NCBI GenBank assembly: GCA_024291935.2
Contig: CM044321.1
Coordinates: 60,320,985-60,384,984 of the forward strand
Length of the DNA stretch: 64,000 nt
Direction: 5' to 3'
DNA from: Okapia johnstoni
Taxonomy: Eukaryota; Chordata; Mammalia; Artiodactyla; Giraffidae
Below, in pieces: positions 48,701 to 60,700 of this stretch; positions within the stretch are counted from its first letter, which is position 1; every line of letters begins with the position of its first letter. The translations under genes were made by a program, and so were the position numbers. The notes under the pieces were generated by a model that saw only the letters and a list, made by a program, of their open reading frames with translations, searched no databases and was not told the DNA's origin.

Positions 48701-51700
48701 TTTTGGTGCACAGCGTATACATTTTAAGTAGAGAGATTTTTGAGAGGTTCATTAATACTGAATTGATACAGACTTTAAAAGAATTCCTTTCAGGATGTTC
48801 TTTGTTTCTTCGTGAATTTTTTAAGTGATCTGAAATATGTTAAAAGTTACAAAAGTAGAATTAGTGTTTTTTTTTTTTTTTGGCCTCACTGGGTCTTCAC
48901 TGCTGCATGTGGGCTTTCTCTAGCTGGGGTGAGTAGGGCTGCTTATCGCGGTGGCTTCTCTTGTTTCAAGAGCACAGGCTCTAGGGCACGTGGGCTTCAG
49001 TGGTTGGTGGTCCCAGGCTCTAGAGCACAGGTTCAGTAGTTGTGGCACATAGACTTAGTTGCTCTGAGGCACGTGGGATCTTCCAGAACCAGGGATCAAA
49101 CCCGTATTCCCCTTCGTTGCATGGTGGATTCTTAACCACTGGACCACCAAGGAAGCTGCCAAATTAATGATTCTTAAAAGGCAATTAAATACATTCCATT
49201 TGCTCTTTCTTTAGTGCCAAAATAGTGGTTCATCTTCACCCAGCTGCTTCTAACAAAGAACCTGGCCCGTTCCAGAGCAGTAAGAACTCCTACATCAAGC
49301 TCTCCTTCAAGGAACATGGCCAGATTGAGGTAAGTCTCCTTATTAATAATACTGAACTAGAAAAGTGCATTTGTATGAATTCTGCTTGTTGTTTGTTTAT
49401 AGGATGGAAGGCAGTATTGCTCAACGTACCAGTTTTCACCATATCTTTCCAATAAAATTTTTATGATCTCTTAAACCTGATCAGTGAAGAATATGAAGTT
49501 TAGGTTTCAGTGGGAACAGGAAGCAGGAGGATGTGGGAACAGGAAAGATTGGAGGCTGGAAATGAGCTAAGTCGTGGCACTAGGTGACTAGTGAAGTGTT
49601 TGGTGCTGTAATTTGTTTGGATGAAGGGACAGAGGATGATGCAGTGAAATGTGTAACTTCCTCTGTGCCTGAAAGTTCACCAGCCTTACACCAGGCAGTC
49701 TCCCTTTATTAACTCCATATTGATCTAACTGTGTAAGTTCTTACTCCACAGTATCATCGTTTATATGTTCTGGCTAACAAGTTGGTATGTAAGTATTCTT
49801 TAGACATTGATAAGCCTGTGTTTATCTCCCCGCCAAGATCATAAAGTATTTATTTTCCTTTTCTATATAGCATCTGACCCAGTGTTCTCGATCCATAGGC
49901 TCTGAGCAAATTGAACTGACTAACTCAAGTCATTCTCACCATAGTTGAAAAATACAGTTTTGTTTTGTTTTTTTTTAACGAGCATAGACATGTTTTGGCC
50001 CTAATATCTGGCCTCACATTTTAACTAGACAAATTTTTCTCTGCTTCCTTCATGGATAATGGTTGTGTATTTTTCTTGGCACTGGGTCAATTTCAGTATG
50101 GATTGAAAACAATCCACACATGCAGGATTGTTTAAAGTCAGTCTATTTATTTCACTGTCACTCATCTCTTTGTTGAGAATAGTTCACTTTATGTAGAAGG
50201 TCAGTTCCTTCTTCCTTTTTTTTTTTCCTTTGTGTTTTCTGAAGTCAATCCAAGAAAAGAACTTCCTTTGATTTCCTTTGATGTCTCTGAGAATTCTAGG
50301 CTTGTCACAAGTGACCAAACAGACCGTTCAACTGAACAAATGCTAAGTAATGATGTGTATGAGGATGCCACAGCCTGCCTGATTCAGTATCATGTATTAA
50401 CACATATATATGGAATCTTGAAAGGTGGTACTGATGAACCTATTTGCAGGGCAGCAGTGGAGATGCGAATTGTGGACACAGTGGGAGAAGGAGAGAGTGG
50501 GACAAATTGAGAGAGTAGCATTGAAACATACGCACTACCGTGTGTAAAACTAGATAGGCAGTGGAAATCTGCTGTGTGGCGCAGGGAGCTCAGCTCAGTG
50601 CTCTGTGACAATCTAGAGGGGTGGGATGGTTGGGAGGTGGGAGGGAGGTTCAAGAGGGAAGGGACATATGTATACCTATGGCTGATTCACGTTGATGTAT
50701 GGCAGAATCCAGCACGGTGTTGTAAGGCAATTTTCCTTCAATTAAAAATAATTAAACAAATTTAATAAAATAAAGTGTATGTATGTGCATAACAGTTCTA
50801 CAGGCGTCTATCAGAGGAGATGACACAGCGAAGATGGGAGAATATGCCAGTTTCCCAGTCATTACAAATGAATCGAGGACCCCAGGTATTTTTTCAACTG
50901 TTTCCTAATCAGTACGCTATAGACAGTAGACACTTGGAAATAACTCATGTCAGCTCTGTCTTTGCATCTTCATTAAAGGAAAAAGAGTTCTCTGATTATA
51001 AAGCTCGCCAGAAGCAAAGTAATGATGTTCTAATTAAAACCTTATTGTCACAGAACCTGACTTAGTACACTATAGACAGTAGACACTTGGAAATAACACA
51101 TTTCTACTTACTACTTACTTACTTACTTACTTACCACTACTTACTACTTACTACTACTAACTTATTAACCAGCATAATTTCAGGGTGGCAGAAGTTAGAT
51201 CCCATCTTCTGGCATTTTGTTCTTCATAACTTGTATGACATCGGAGAGAACAGACGGTAGTACCACGGGGTGACACTTTCCAGGCCAGTCTCATTAACCA
51301 CCAACTCTGGACAGACACTGAAATGTGTAAAAGTAGCTTGTATAATAACTGTCAAGTACCAGAATTTTAACTCTTAATTTTTTGCACGTTTGAGACCCTG
51401 TTAAATATCTGATACATACATGATGACTTGCCAGAGAACAAAAATGAAGAGGAAATTTAATTTATACCTGAAATACAGAGTAAAATATGCCATCTATTGT
51501 TATGTTCAGTTTTTATTTATAATGATTTGAAGGTCGTTATGTGTGGCCATAAACCGACAAACGTTTTGAAAGGAAACTGAATGTAACTGTGTGCTGTTTT
51601 TCTTGGGTTCTTTATGAGTCCTCTCCTGCCATTGAACACGCAGTCTGGTGGGGTCACAAAAGACTGTGTTCTTCCTATTTGGGACGTTTTATTTTCTACT

Positions 51701-54700
51701 TTTGTTTTTTAGCCAGGAAGAATAAGGGCTGTAGGAATCGTAGGTATTGAAAGGAAGCTGGAAGAAAAAAGAAAAGAAACTGACAAAAACATTTCTGAGG
51801 TAATTCTTACACAAGTTCCTGTCAGCTGTCGTTTTCAGCCATCTTGCTTATTCTTTCGGATACAGCTGTGACTGCCTCCATTCTGTGTATTGGAATATAG
51901 CTTTCCTGAAGCCACACAGTTTCCATTTAATGGGTCTACTTCAGGTTGGCATAATTAAGCCCGAGTGTGTTTTAAAAATGTTTTCCAGAAAGGAATAAAA
52001 AAGAAATACAGATTGGTTTTGTGATGTTAGACAACATCATGAATTATTATGCATATATTATAAAGTCTAGGTGGTACTGACTGGATGGTACTTATAATGA
52101 ATTCAAGGTCCCCTGTATAATTGTTTTGAATGTTTGGTTAACTTAGTCGAGGGGCAAATGCTGTCCTGCAGCCCTTGAATCTGACTGGACACTGCCCGCT
52201 TCTGCACTGAGGACCACTCAGGGACCAGGCATGGAGGCAGTAAGAGTGGTTCAGACCAGCTTATCACGTCTTCTAGGAGAACAGCTGGCACTTTAGTGTT
52301 TCTGAAACCTCATCATATTTGAGGAAATTCAAGTAAAGGGGAAGGAGCTCTAGTTTAAACAATGAGCATTGCATTAGATTTGGGCAGTCAGTTAACACAT
52401 CTAAAACATAGCATCAGTTTTCCCATGTTTATATGAAAATGGTCTTGCATTTTTATGAAATGATTTTATAAAGTAATTTTTTAAATTTTTATAATAGTTT
52501 GTAAGTAAAATTCCGTTGATGAGGGCTGTTCATAGAATTTCAAAGATTTCCCTCAATCAAATAAAGTCCAAACTGCAAATAGTAACCAGATACTTGTATT
52601 AGTCAAGGTTTCTTTTAAGGAGAGGTAGTATATCAAAACCATAATGTGCCTGCTAGAAATTTGCATCTCTGTTGAGTTGATCTTTGTTTGTAGCCCTTTC
52701 CACTGGAAAAAGCTAGGGTCTTTTTTTTTAAGTAAAAGTGCCTCTTGAGGTCACACGGATGCTTCTTGCTCAAATTTAGGACTACACTAGCGAAGAATTA
52801 CTAAAACAGTTAAAAAGTATATATATATATATGTATTTTTGTATATCTTCTTCCCTTCTTCCCAAATGTAAATACAGGTGTGCTGTGTCTATTAATACCC
52901 TGTCTGTGCATTCAGCCACCACGTACCCTCTTCATGTCCCCTGTCATTCAGTCTCATTTGAGCAAGTAACTGCTGTGACACCCCCAGTCCTTACGGTCAC
53001 CTCCCTCGGTTCATTTCTGTTGTCTGACGCTCATCCTCTCATAGATATTTCAGAAAGTGCTCATGAGAACAATATTCCCTGAATTCTGGCATCTCTGTGT
53101 TCCTTGTACATGAAGGTCAGTTTTGCTGGATTTATAGCCCTTGGCTCACATTTTCTTTCCTGAGTGCCTTCAATGTGTGACTTTCACTTTTTTGTCTGGC
53201 ATGAAGTGTTGCTGCCAGAGTAGTGAAAACCTGATATTCTGCGTTCTTTAAAGTTACTTGCTGTTTTTTTCTAGATGCTCAACGATTTTTTTTTTTTTAA
53301 ATAAAGCTTTTGTCATTTTACTAGAATGTCTAAGTGTTAGTCATTCTGGATTGTTATTCTCAGGGACACAGTATGCTTTCAGTGTTTGGTTTCAGATATG
53401 TTTTCATTTCAGAGAAGTTTTTCTATAATTTTCAATAATTGCTCTGATATATTTTTTCTTCTGAGACTCCTATTAGCTGTATGTTGCAGCTTTATTGCCA
53501 GTCTTCACTCTTTGTGACTTTCTTTCCAACCCTTTTTAGCTTTTTTATTTTAGAGAAATGTCCTCTTTTTAACCTGTTGTTTTTCTTAAGATATTATCTG
53601 TTGTGTTTATTCCTCTTATGTTCATCTAGTAGTATAGTCCTTTTTTCTTTAACTTTTCATTTTATTTATTTTTGGCCACACCACGTGGCCTGCTAGATGT
53701 GGTATCTTAGTTCCCTGGCCAGGGATTGAACTTGGTCCCCTGACCAGGAATCAAACTTGGTCCTCTTGCATTGAAAGCACAGAGCTTTAACCATTGGAAG
53801 GAAGGAAGGAAGTGAAGTCTCTCAGCGACCCCATGGACTGTAGCCTACCAGGCTCCTCTGTCCATGGGATTTTCCAGGCAAGAGTACTGGAGTGGGGTGC
53901 CATTTCCTTCTCCAGGGGATCTTCCCGACCCAGGGATTGAACCCGGGTCTCCCGCATTGCAGGCAGATGCTTTACCATCTGAACCACCAGGGAAATCCCT
54001 AGTATAGGCTTTATTTAAAAAATGATTTGAAAAAATTCATTCCCTATTTATGTTGTTCTTTCATAGCTTCTATCATTTTATTAACATCTATCAGCTCATT
54101 TTGAAACAGAAAGTTAATTTTTGATCCGATCTGTGAATGTGTCTTTCTGGCTTTCTTTCATTATCTATAATGTTATCCGGCTCCTGATTTTCTTTTTTTC
54201 TTGTAGTAACCTTGTGTGGGATTTGACCTTGATACTTTGCCCTTGCTAATTTTCGTGTGAAACTAGTTTTCCTGCATGTTTAGAGGAAGGCCTAGCTCAG
54301 GGCGGCTTCCCTTACCCCACAGAGCTCACCCCTGTGCTCTGTTCATGCAGGGTGCACAAGGGAGATGACTTGCCGTCCGTGGGTTCCTGGCCCTGTACCC
54401 AGCCCTGTTTTTAGCTGCCCCTTCTCCCCCTTCCTCTGTTATCCCTGCCTCACTCAGGTGTTGATTCCTGTCTCAGTAGTTTCTCCCCAACGTGGGTTCC
54501 TGTCCTGGCCGGGAAGCCTGGAGGTGGGGGGTCCCTTTCCAGAGTTTGCAAGCTGCTTCAGCCCTGCCTGAGGACCCCTTGCCCCCACCCACTGCTGAAG
54601 TGGGCAAAGCTCTCCCTGTTTCAGTCCCTGCCCTCAGGTCTGCCCGCCTGCTCTCGAGTGATGCCTGCTGGCTGGCTCGGGGTCTCCTCTCCTCCGGTCT

Positions 54701-57700
54701 GGCAGTTGCTCTGTTGCCTCCCTTTTCTCTCTCTGCCTCACTGGTAAGATCAGGCAGCTCTTGGGGCTCTTGGTGGCTTGTCCCCACTAGCTTGTGTCTT
54801 GGGATTGCTTGTGCAGATCTCATCACTCAGCTTCTTCGTATATGCTGCCTGTGGGTCTTAGAGGTTTTGAGATCTCGTTGCCCTGTTTTCATGGTGGGAT
54901 TTGGAGAGATTCAAAAATGATGCTGCCGCAGCCCCCATCTTCCCCAAATCCTCTAGTCCCATAAAATTCCAGCATTTTTCTCATGAGAGGGCTTCTTACT
55001 ATCCAGAGAGGGAATCAACTCACGGCTGGTGACGAGACTTGGAACCAGGGTTATGGGAACTCGGGTTTCCTGGTTTGCAGACGAGTGTGGTCTGCTACCC
55101 GGAAGGTGCTGTTGTTGTCCTCTTGTGGTGGCTTTTGTAGTCATCCTTCTGTGCGACACTTGGAGGTGGCATGGAGCAATGAACCAGTTTTGCATTATCA
55201 GTATTCCTTTTTCTAAAGGTTGCCATACTAACTTGGTGTTCAGAATAGCGTTTTTCTTAACTTATGAACTGTTATTCCACTTCAGTGTGGTTTTCATGGA
55301 GTTGCCTAGTCAGAGGAGTCTACACAAGCGTTGGGCTCTCGTGCAGGTCATTGATTTCTTCACCAGATGGTCCTTGCTCTGCTTCCCAGGTGGCGCAGGG
55401 GTAAAAAACCCGCCTGCCAATGCAGGAGACACAAGGGATGTGGGTTTGATCCCTGGATTGGGAAGATCCCCTGGAGTAGGAAGTGGCAAACCACTCTAGT
55501 ATTCTTGCCTGGAAAATTCCACGGACAAAGGAGCTGGTGGGCTACAGTCCATGGGGTCACAAAAAGTCAGACACGACTGAGCGACTAACATGTTCAACGC
55601 TAATACCAAATTGTAGAATAATAATAGAAATAGAAGTGAGGCACTTTTAATTACGCTTTATAGTTACCTAGAATTTTTTATAGGTACTTCTTCCAAAGTA
55701 CTAAAATATTTGTATTTTTTTTTTTATGGACTATGCCCATTAAGGGTTAATTTGTGTTTTCTACGTAGACTTACCATTATTTTCAGCAGACTTTTCCTAT
55801 GAAAATATAATACAGTAAATAAAATGACTTACCATATAAAAATTTAGAAACGTTGCTTTTCTTTTCACTAAAGTAAAAGAAATCTAGTAACTGTATATGC
55901 AAAGTAAAAGTCTAAGTGTGTAAAGTGTCCGCATTTTAATTTTATTTGAAAATGAGGTTGGTATGCGATTTGCCCTCCATTTAAACATTCAAATAGCCTT
56001 AGTTTCAGGGCCGTTGCCCAAAGTTTCCCACAAAAGGTTTCCTGCATCTGCTGGCCGCTGCTGATAAGAATCCAGTGTTTAAGCCTTTTGTTTATCTGAG
56101 GAAATTCCTGTTAGGTGTGTGCACATTCGTTCCCCTTTGTTTTCGGTAGCAGCCCAGTGAGTTGACCATAAGAATTGTACACAGCATTCTATTCTTTTAG
56201 CAAAATTTTTCTGCAGATGGGGGATATGTTCCTGCATGTTGTTAAGACGGGCACCAGCCAGGCTGAATCCGTAGACCACTGTTCTCGGTGGATTGAAAGA
56301 GTTTTCAATTAATGATAAGCTGCTTAATTGGTCTTAAAAAGTAACATCTGTGCACATCAGTAAGATGCTATTCTGCACTGGAAGTATGTGAGTGTGTGCT
56401 CAGTTGTGTCCAACTCTTTTTTGCCTCATGGACTGCAGCCCGCCAGGCTTCTCTGTCCATGGGATTCTCCAGGCAAGAATACTGGAGTGGGTTGCCATGC
56501 CCTCCTCCAGGGGATCTTCCTGACCCAGGGATCGAACCTACATCTCCTTCATTGGCAGGCGAATTCTTTATCATTGAGCCACAAATACTTGAATTATGAA
56601 TAAATCTGATTAAGTTTGAAGAGGCCTTTGAAGGGGATATTCATTGTAGTAAATCAAACAGTTGATGGGTTTTATTTAGATATGTTTTGGTGGTATTTAA
56701 ATGTTCTTTTGTGATACCCAGTTTAGCCAAGCCTACAAGTATAATCTGTGTAATATTCAAGGCTGAGGTTTATGGTTTTGGTTAATCACACCTGCTATTA
56801 AAGCCGAAATGGTTGGACCCAAAGACGTATTCCTGCAGCTGCATGTTGCCATTTTTGGCCAGGAAAACTGTACAACACCTGTGATGCCTGACCTCTTATC
56901 TGGGAAAAACCGGTGACAAATTTTCTTACTTGTGTCAAAGAAATAATATTTTCTAAACTGTTATGTCACCTTTTGTTTGTTTAACCAGTAACTGTTTTCT
57001 TTCTGAAAATTTGTTTTCTGCAGTTGGTTTTGAAAATTTGACAGCTTCTAAGCTAAACTGAATTCTTTAGGATAAGGTAGATTTATGACTATATAACTAT
57101 TCATATAAATAAATTGATATTTGTCAGAAAATCTCATAAATTTCTATTATAGGGAAGAAAATAGAGTGCTTCATTGCTTTAAAACATCTCAGTTCTTTAG
57201 ACAGATTCCAACAAAATCTCATTTCTCATTTCAGGCCTTTGAAGACCTCAGCAAGCTAATGGTCAAGGTATATGTCATTTCCATCTATTAAATTCATACC
57301 AATTATAATGTACTTTTGAAAATATATTTTGTTAGCAGACATTTAAGGGACATTATTTCTTTTTGCTCTTCTTCTGTTCTCTTGACAGGCTAAGGAAATG
57401 GTGGAGTTATCAAAGTCCATTGCTAATAAGATTAAAGACAAGCAAGGTGACATCACAGAAGATGAGGTAAACAGGTTGCTTCTTTAAGGCATTGGAAACT
57501 AGATTTCAGAGATAACACAAGGGCATTTTGGTGGTTTACCAGCATGCTGTTTCTTAAAATAGTGTTTGATTTCTTTTAGGACTTGAGGATATATGACAAT
57601 GTGGAAGAAAAAGTCAGCCATAAAAACTTGGTCAGCTCCAGCAGAATTAAAGGATATTTCAGTACTTTTCCTGGAGTGTAGAAAACAAGAGATATTGAAA

Positions 57701-60700
57701 CGTGGAAAAAGTGATTGTTCTTGAGATACCCTTAAGTTTGATATGTTTCGTTAAATTTGTCTACAATCAGGTCACAGCCGTTTTCCTAGGTTTTTGGTTT
57801 TATCACTTGGTTGGCGTTAAACAGAGGATGGTTGTTATCTGAGTCTCATCTGCCACCAAGCCTGTGGGGTAAATAGAGCCTGAGATACTAAGGCAGGCGA
57901 AGAGTAATAATCTGATTTATGCCAGGAAATACTAGGAATCCACTTGTATATTTCACAGCATAGAAACACAGTAGAAGAGACGGGTAGATGTAGAAATAAT
58001 CCAGTGGAACTGAATGTCTGATGGATTTCAGATGCTGGGTAGAGAGACTAAATCTGCATAGTCTTTTTGTGTATCTTTTCCTCTCATTACAGACCATCAG
58101 GTTTAAATCCTATTTGCTGAGCATGGGCATAGCTAACCCGGTTACCAGGGAAACCTACGGCTCTGGCACACAGTACCATATGCAGCTGGCCAAACAGCTG
58201 GCTGGAATACTGCAGGCACCTTTGGAGGTAAAAACAAAATCTTAATGGTCTCTTTAAATTGTGTTAAATTATTTTTGTGTCATCAGAGGTCTTAAGAGCT
58301 TAACTCCTTTCATGATGTGGCTACTATTCAACCAACATGTTATTTTTCCTTGCGGTAATAAATTAAACTAGTTCAGTGATTCTTTGTCAATAATTTTCTA
58401 AATTGTTTTTAATTTCCATTTCAGTTCTATAAATCTGTTTGATACAAAAAGTCTTTCTTATCTCTTATTTTCAAAAGGGAATATATAATCTGTATATATT
58501 TTAGACACATTTTTTCACATACTGTGTACTATTAATAACTTCATAATATTCATATTCTAGTTTAACATTATTCAGGGAATCAAAACTTTATTAAAGTGCC
58601 TGTATTAAGAAATATTTCAAACATATGACATAGTAGGATAGCATAATGAATCCCTATGTCCCCATCAGATCTAGCTCCACTCAAAATTATTTTAAAGTGA
58701 ACCTCAGACATCATATCCCTTTACCTATAAACATTTAACTATGTAATTATAGTGATAAAGATGCCTTTAAATGTGATTATAATCCCATTTCACACCTAAA
58801 AATTTAAAAATAATTTTTTAGTATTATCGGATACCTAGTTAGTATTCACATTTTCTGTTGCAGTTGATTTGTTCAAACCAAGATATATTGCAAATGTTTG
58901 ATTTCTCTCAAGGTTTTTTTTTTTTGTTAAATTCTATGGGTTTTTCCTTCTCCCATCCCTTTTTTCCCATCATACAATTTATCTACTGAAGAAGCTAGTA
59001 GTTTATCTTATAGAGTGTTTCAGAGCTGGATTTTGCTAACTGTAAGTTACCATGCTTCACTGTCTTATGGTTCCCCGTAAATTGGTAGTTATATCTAGAA
59101 GTTCTTTTTTTTGTCCTAATAAGAATATTTCATAGAAGGTTTTGTGCATTTCCATCAGGAGGTATGTTATATATGATTATCTTTTTTATGTGATATTAAC
59201 AGCTACTGGCAGTCATTATCTATATCTGTTACTTCATTAGGGGTTGCAAAATGGTGATATTCTTATTTAATTCCATCATTTATTTAGTTATTAGCTGGAA
59301 TAACTTAAAACATTTAAATACACTTTTTGAAACATAGTGTCCAACCCCTCTTTTTATTTAAGTAAATGTTAAAACAGTAATTATGGCATTAAAGTCCAAA
59401 TAGGGAATTTGAAGTGCCTCCTGGGATCTGAACAGGTTCCTGGTGTGTAAATATAGTTTACAAAAGCTTCTTAAGAAATTTTATAATTTCTGATTTTGCT
59501 CTGATTATGATTTCTATTAGGAAGTGCTAACTAGTGCTAATTATAACATTTCTTTTTATTTCATATTTTAACAGGAACGAGGGGGAATAATGTCACTTAC
59601 GGAGGTGTACTGTTTAGTAAACCGAGCTCGAGGAATGGAAGTAAGAATATTTAGATATGCTTTTAGCTAAATATAGACTTTCTTGATAGAATACAAATTC
59701 TCCTACAATGAATACAATCTGAGGAAGGGCTGTGAATATCAAAAGCATTGATATTTTGAGAAGCAGTGTGGTGCAGTGAAAAGAACACTGCCCTGGGATC
59801 TAGAGGGTGGATTCTGTTCCTGGTTTGGCTCAGTGACTTTGAGTAGCTTCCTCTCTGGAACTCGGGTTTTTTACCTTTAAGATAGGGTTTAGATTGAGTG
59901 ATACCTTAAAGTTCTAATAGCCTGTGTTTGTATCATGATGAACAAGACTATGCCTGGTACCCTTACTCTGTGATTGTTAACTGCTTTGAACAAACCTGGC
60001 TGGACTCAGATTGCCTGTAGATAACACAGTGGGAAAGCTGCCCTGTTCTTTTGGCTTAGAATCAGCCCCAGCTACACCTCAGCTCTCACTGTCTTTTCCA
60101 TCCACATGTCCTTAGCCTCCAAGGGTCTGTCTGTGCGCCCTCTCTGCCCTCCAAGCAGATAGCTTACACATGTATCTCCAGTGCTCACCCAGGTTCCCCA
60201 AGTCAAGGCTCTGCTCTGTGGTTTTTTGCTTTTTAAATTTTTTGACTATGTCACATGGCATGCGGGATCTTAGCTCCCCAACCAGGCATTGAACCCACAC
60301 CCCCCTGCATTGGAAGTGTGGAGTCTTAATCACTGGACCACCAGGGAAGTCCCTCTACTCTATGTTCTTATTTGCACAGTCATTGTAATCATCCCCAATG
60401 GGTACTTACTATCCACCAGGCGCTCTGCACGTGTTATCGGTTTATCCTCCCCATCACTCAGTGTGGTAGCTACTTTTACTCTTCTCATCTGGGGGACAAG
60501 TAGGGGATGAGGACACTGAGGCTCAGAAAGATTCAATAGCTTGACCATGGCTCTACCTGGAGACAGTGTTTTGACAGAGGTTGGGACCCAGGCTGGACTG
60601 GCTTCGGAGCTATTCTGTGTGACTCACAGCTGCTGGTCACCACCGTACTGAGCTGATTCTTCAAGGCCAGGTGATCCAGAAGGGTAGCCACTAGGTAGCT

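Larger units (their letters stand above)
51800..57234. other. VPS36: VPS36 intron 6
   Basis: 5.4 kb intron. 52850-54280 reads as ancient antisense L1 ORF1-like sequence, with a CHR SINE and a Bov-tA inserted. 54290-55200 is GC-richer and may be the matching L1 5' UTR. Further Bov-tA copies lie at 55379 and 56385. The open frames at 54492-54920 and 54473-54826 fall in the GC-rich repeat-like stretch and show no recognisable domain. Confidence 0.5.

Noticed and set aside
51103..51159. CRISPR-like or other regularly spaced array
   Set aside because: It is a simple short-unit microsatellite without spacers, in a mammalian intron.
54492..54920. 142-codon plus-strand frame
   Set aside because: It lies in a GC-rich, probably L1-derived stretch, with an equally open antisense frame and no recognisable domain.
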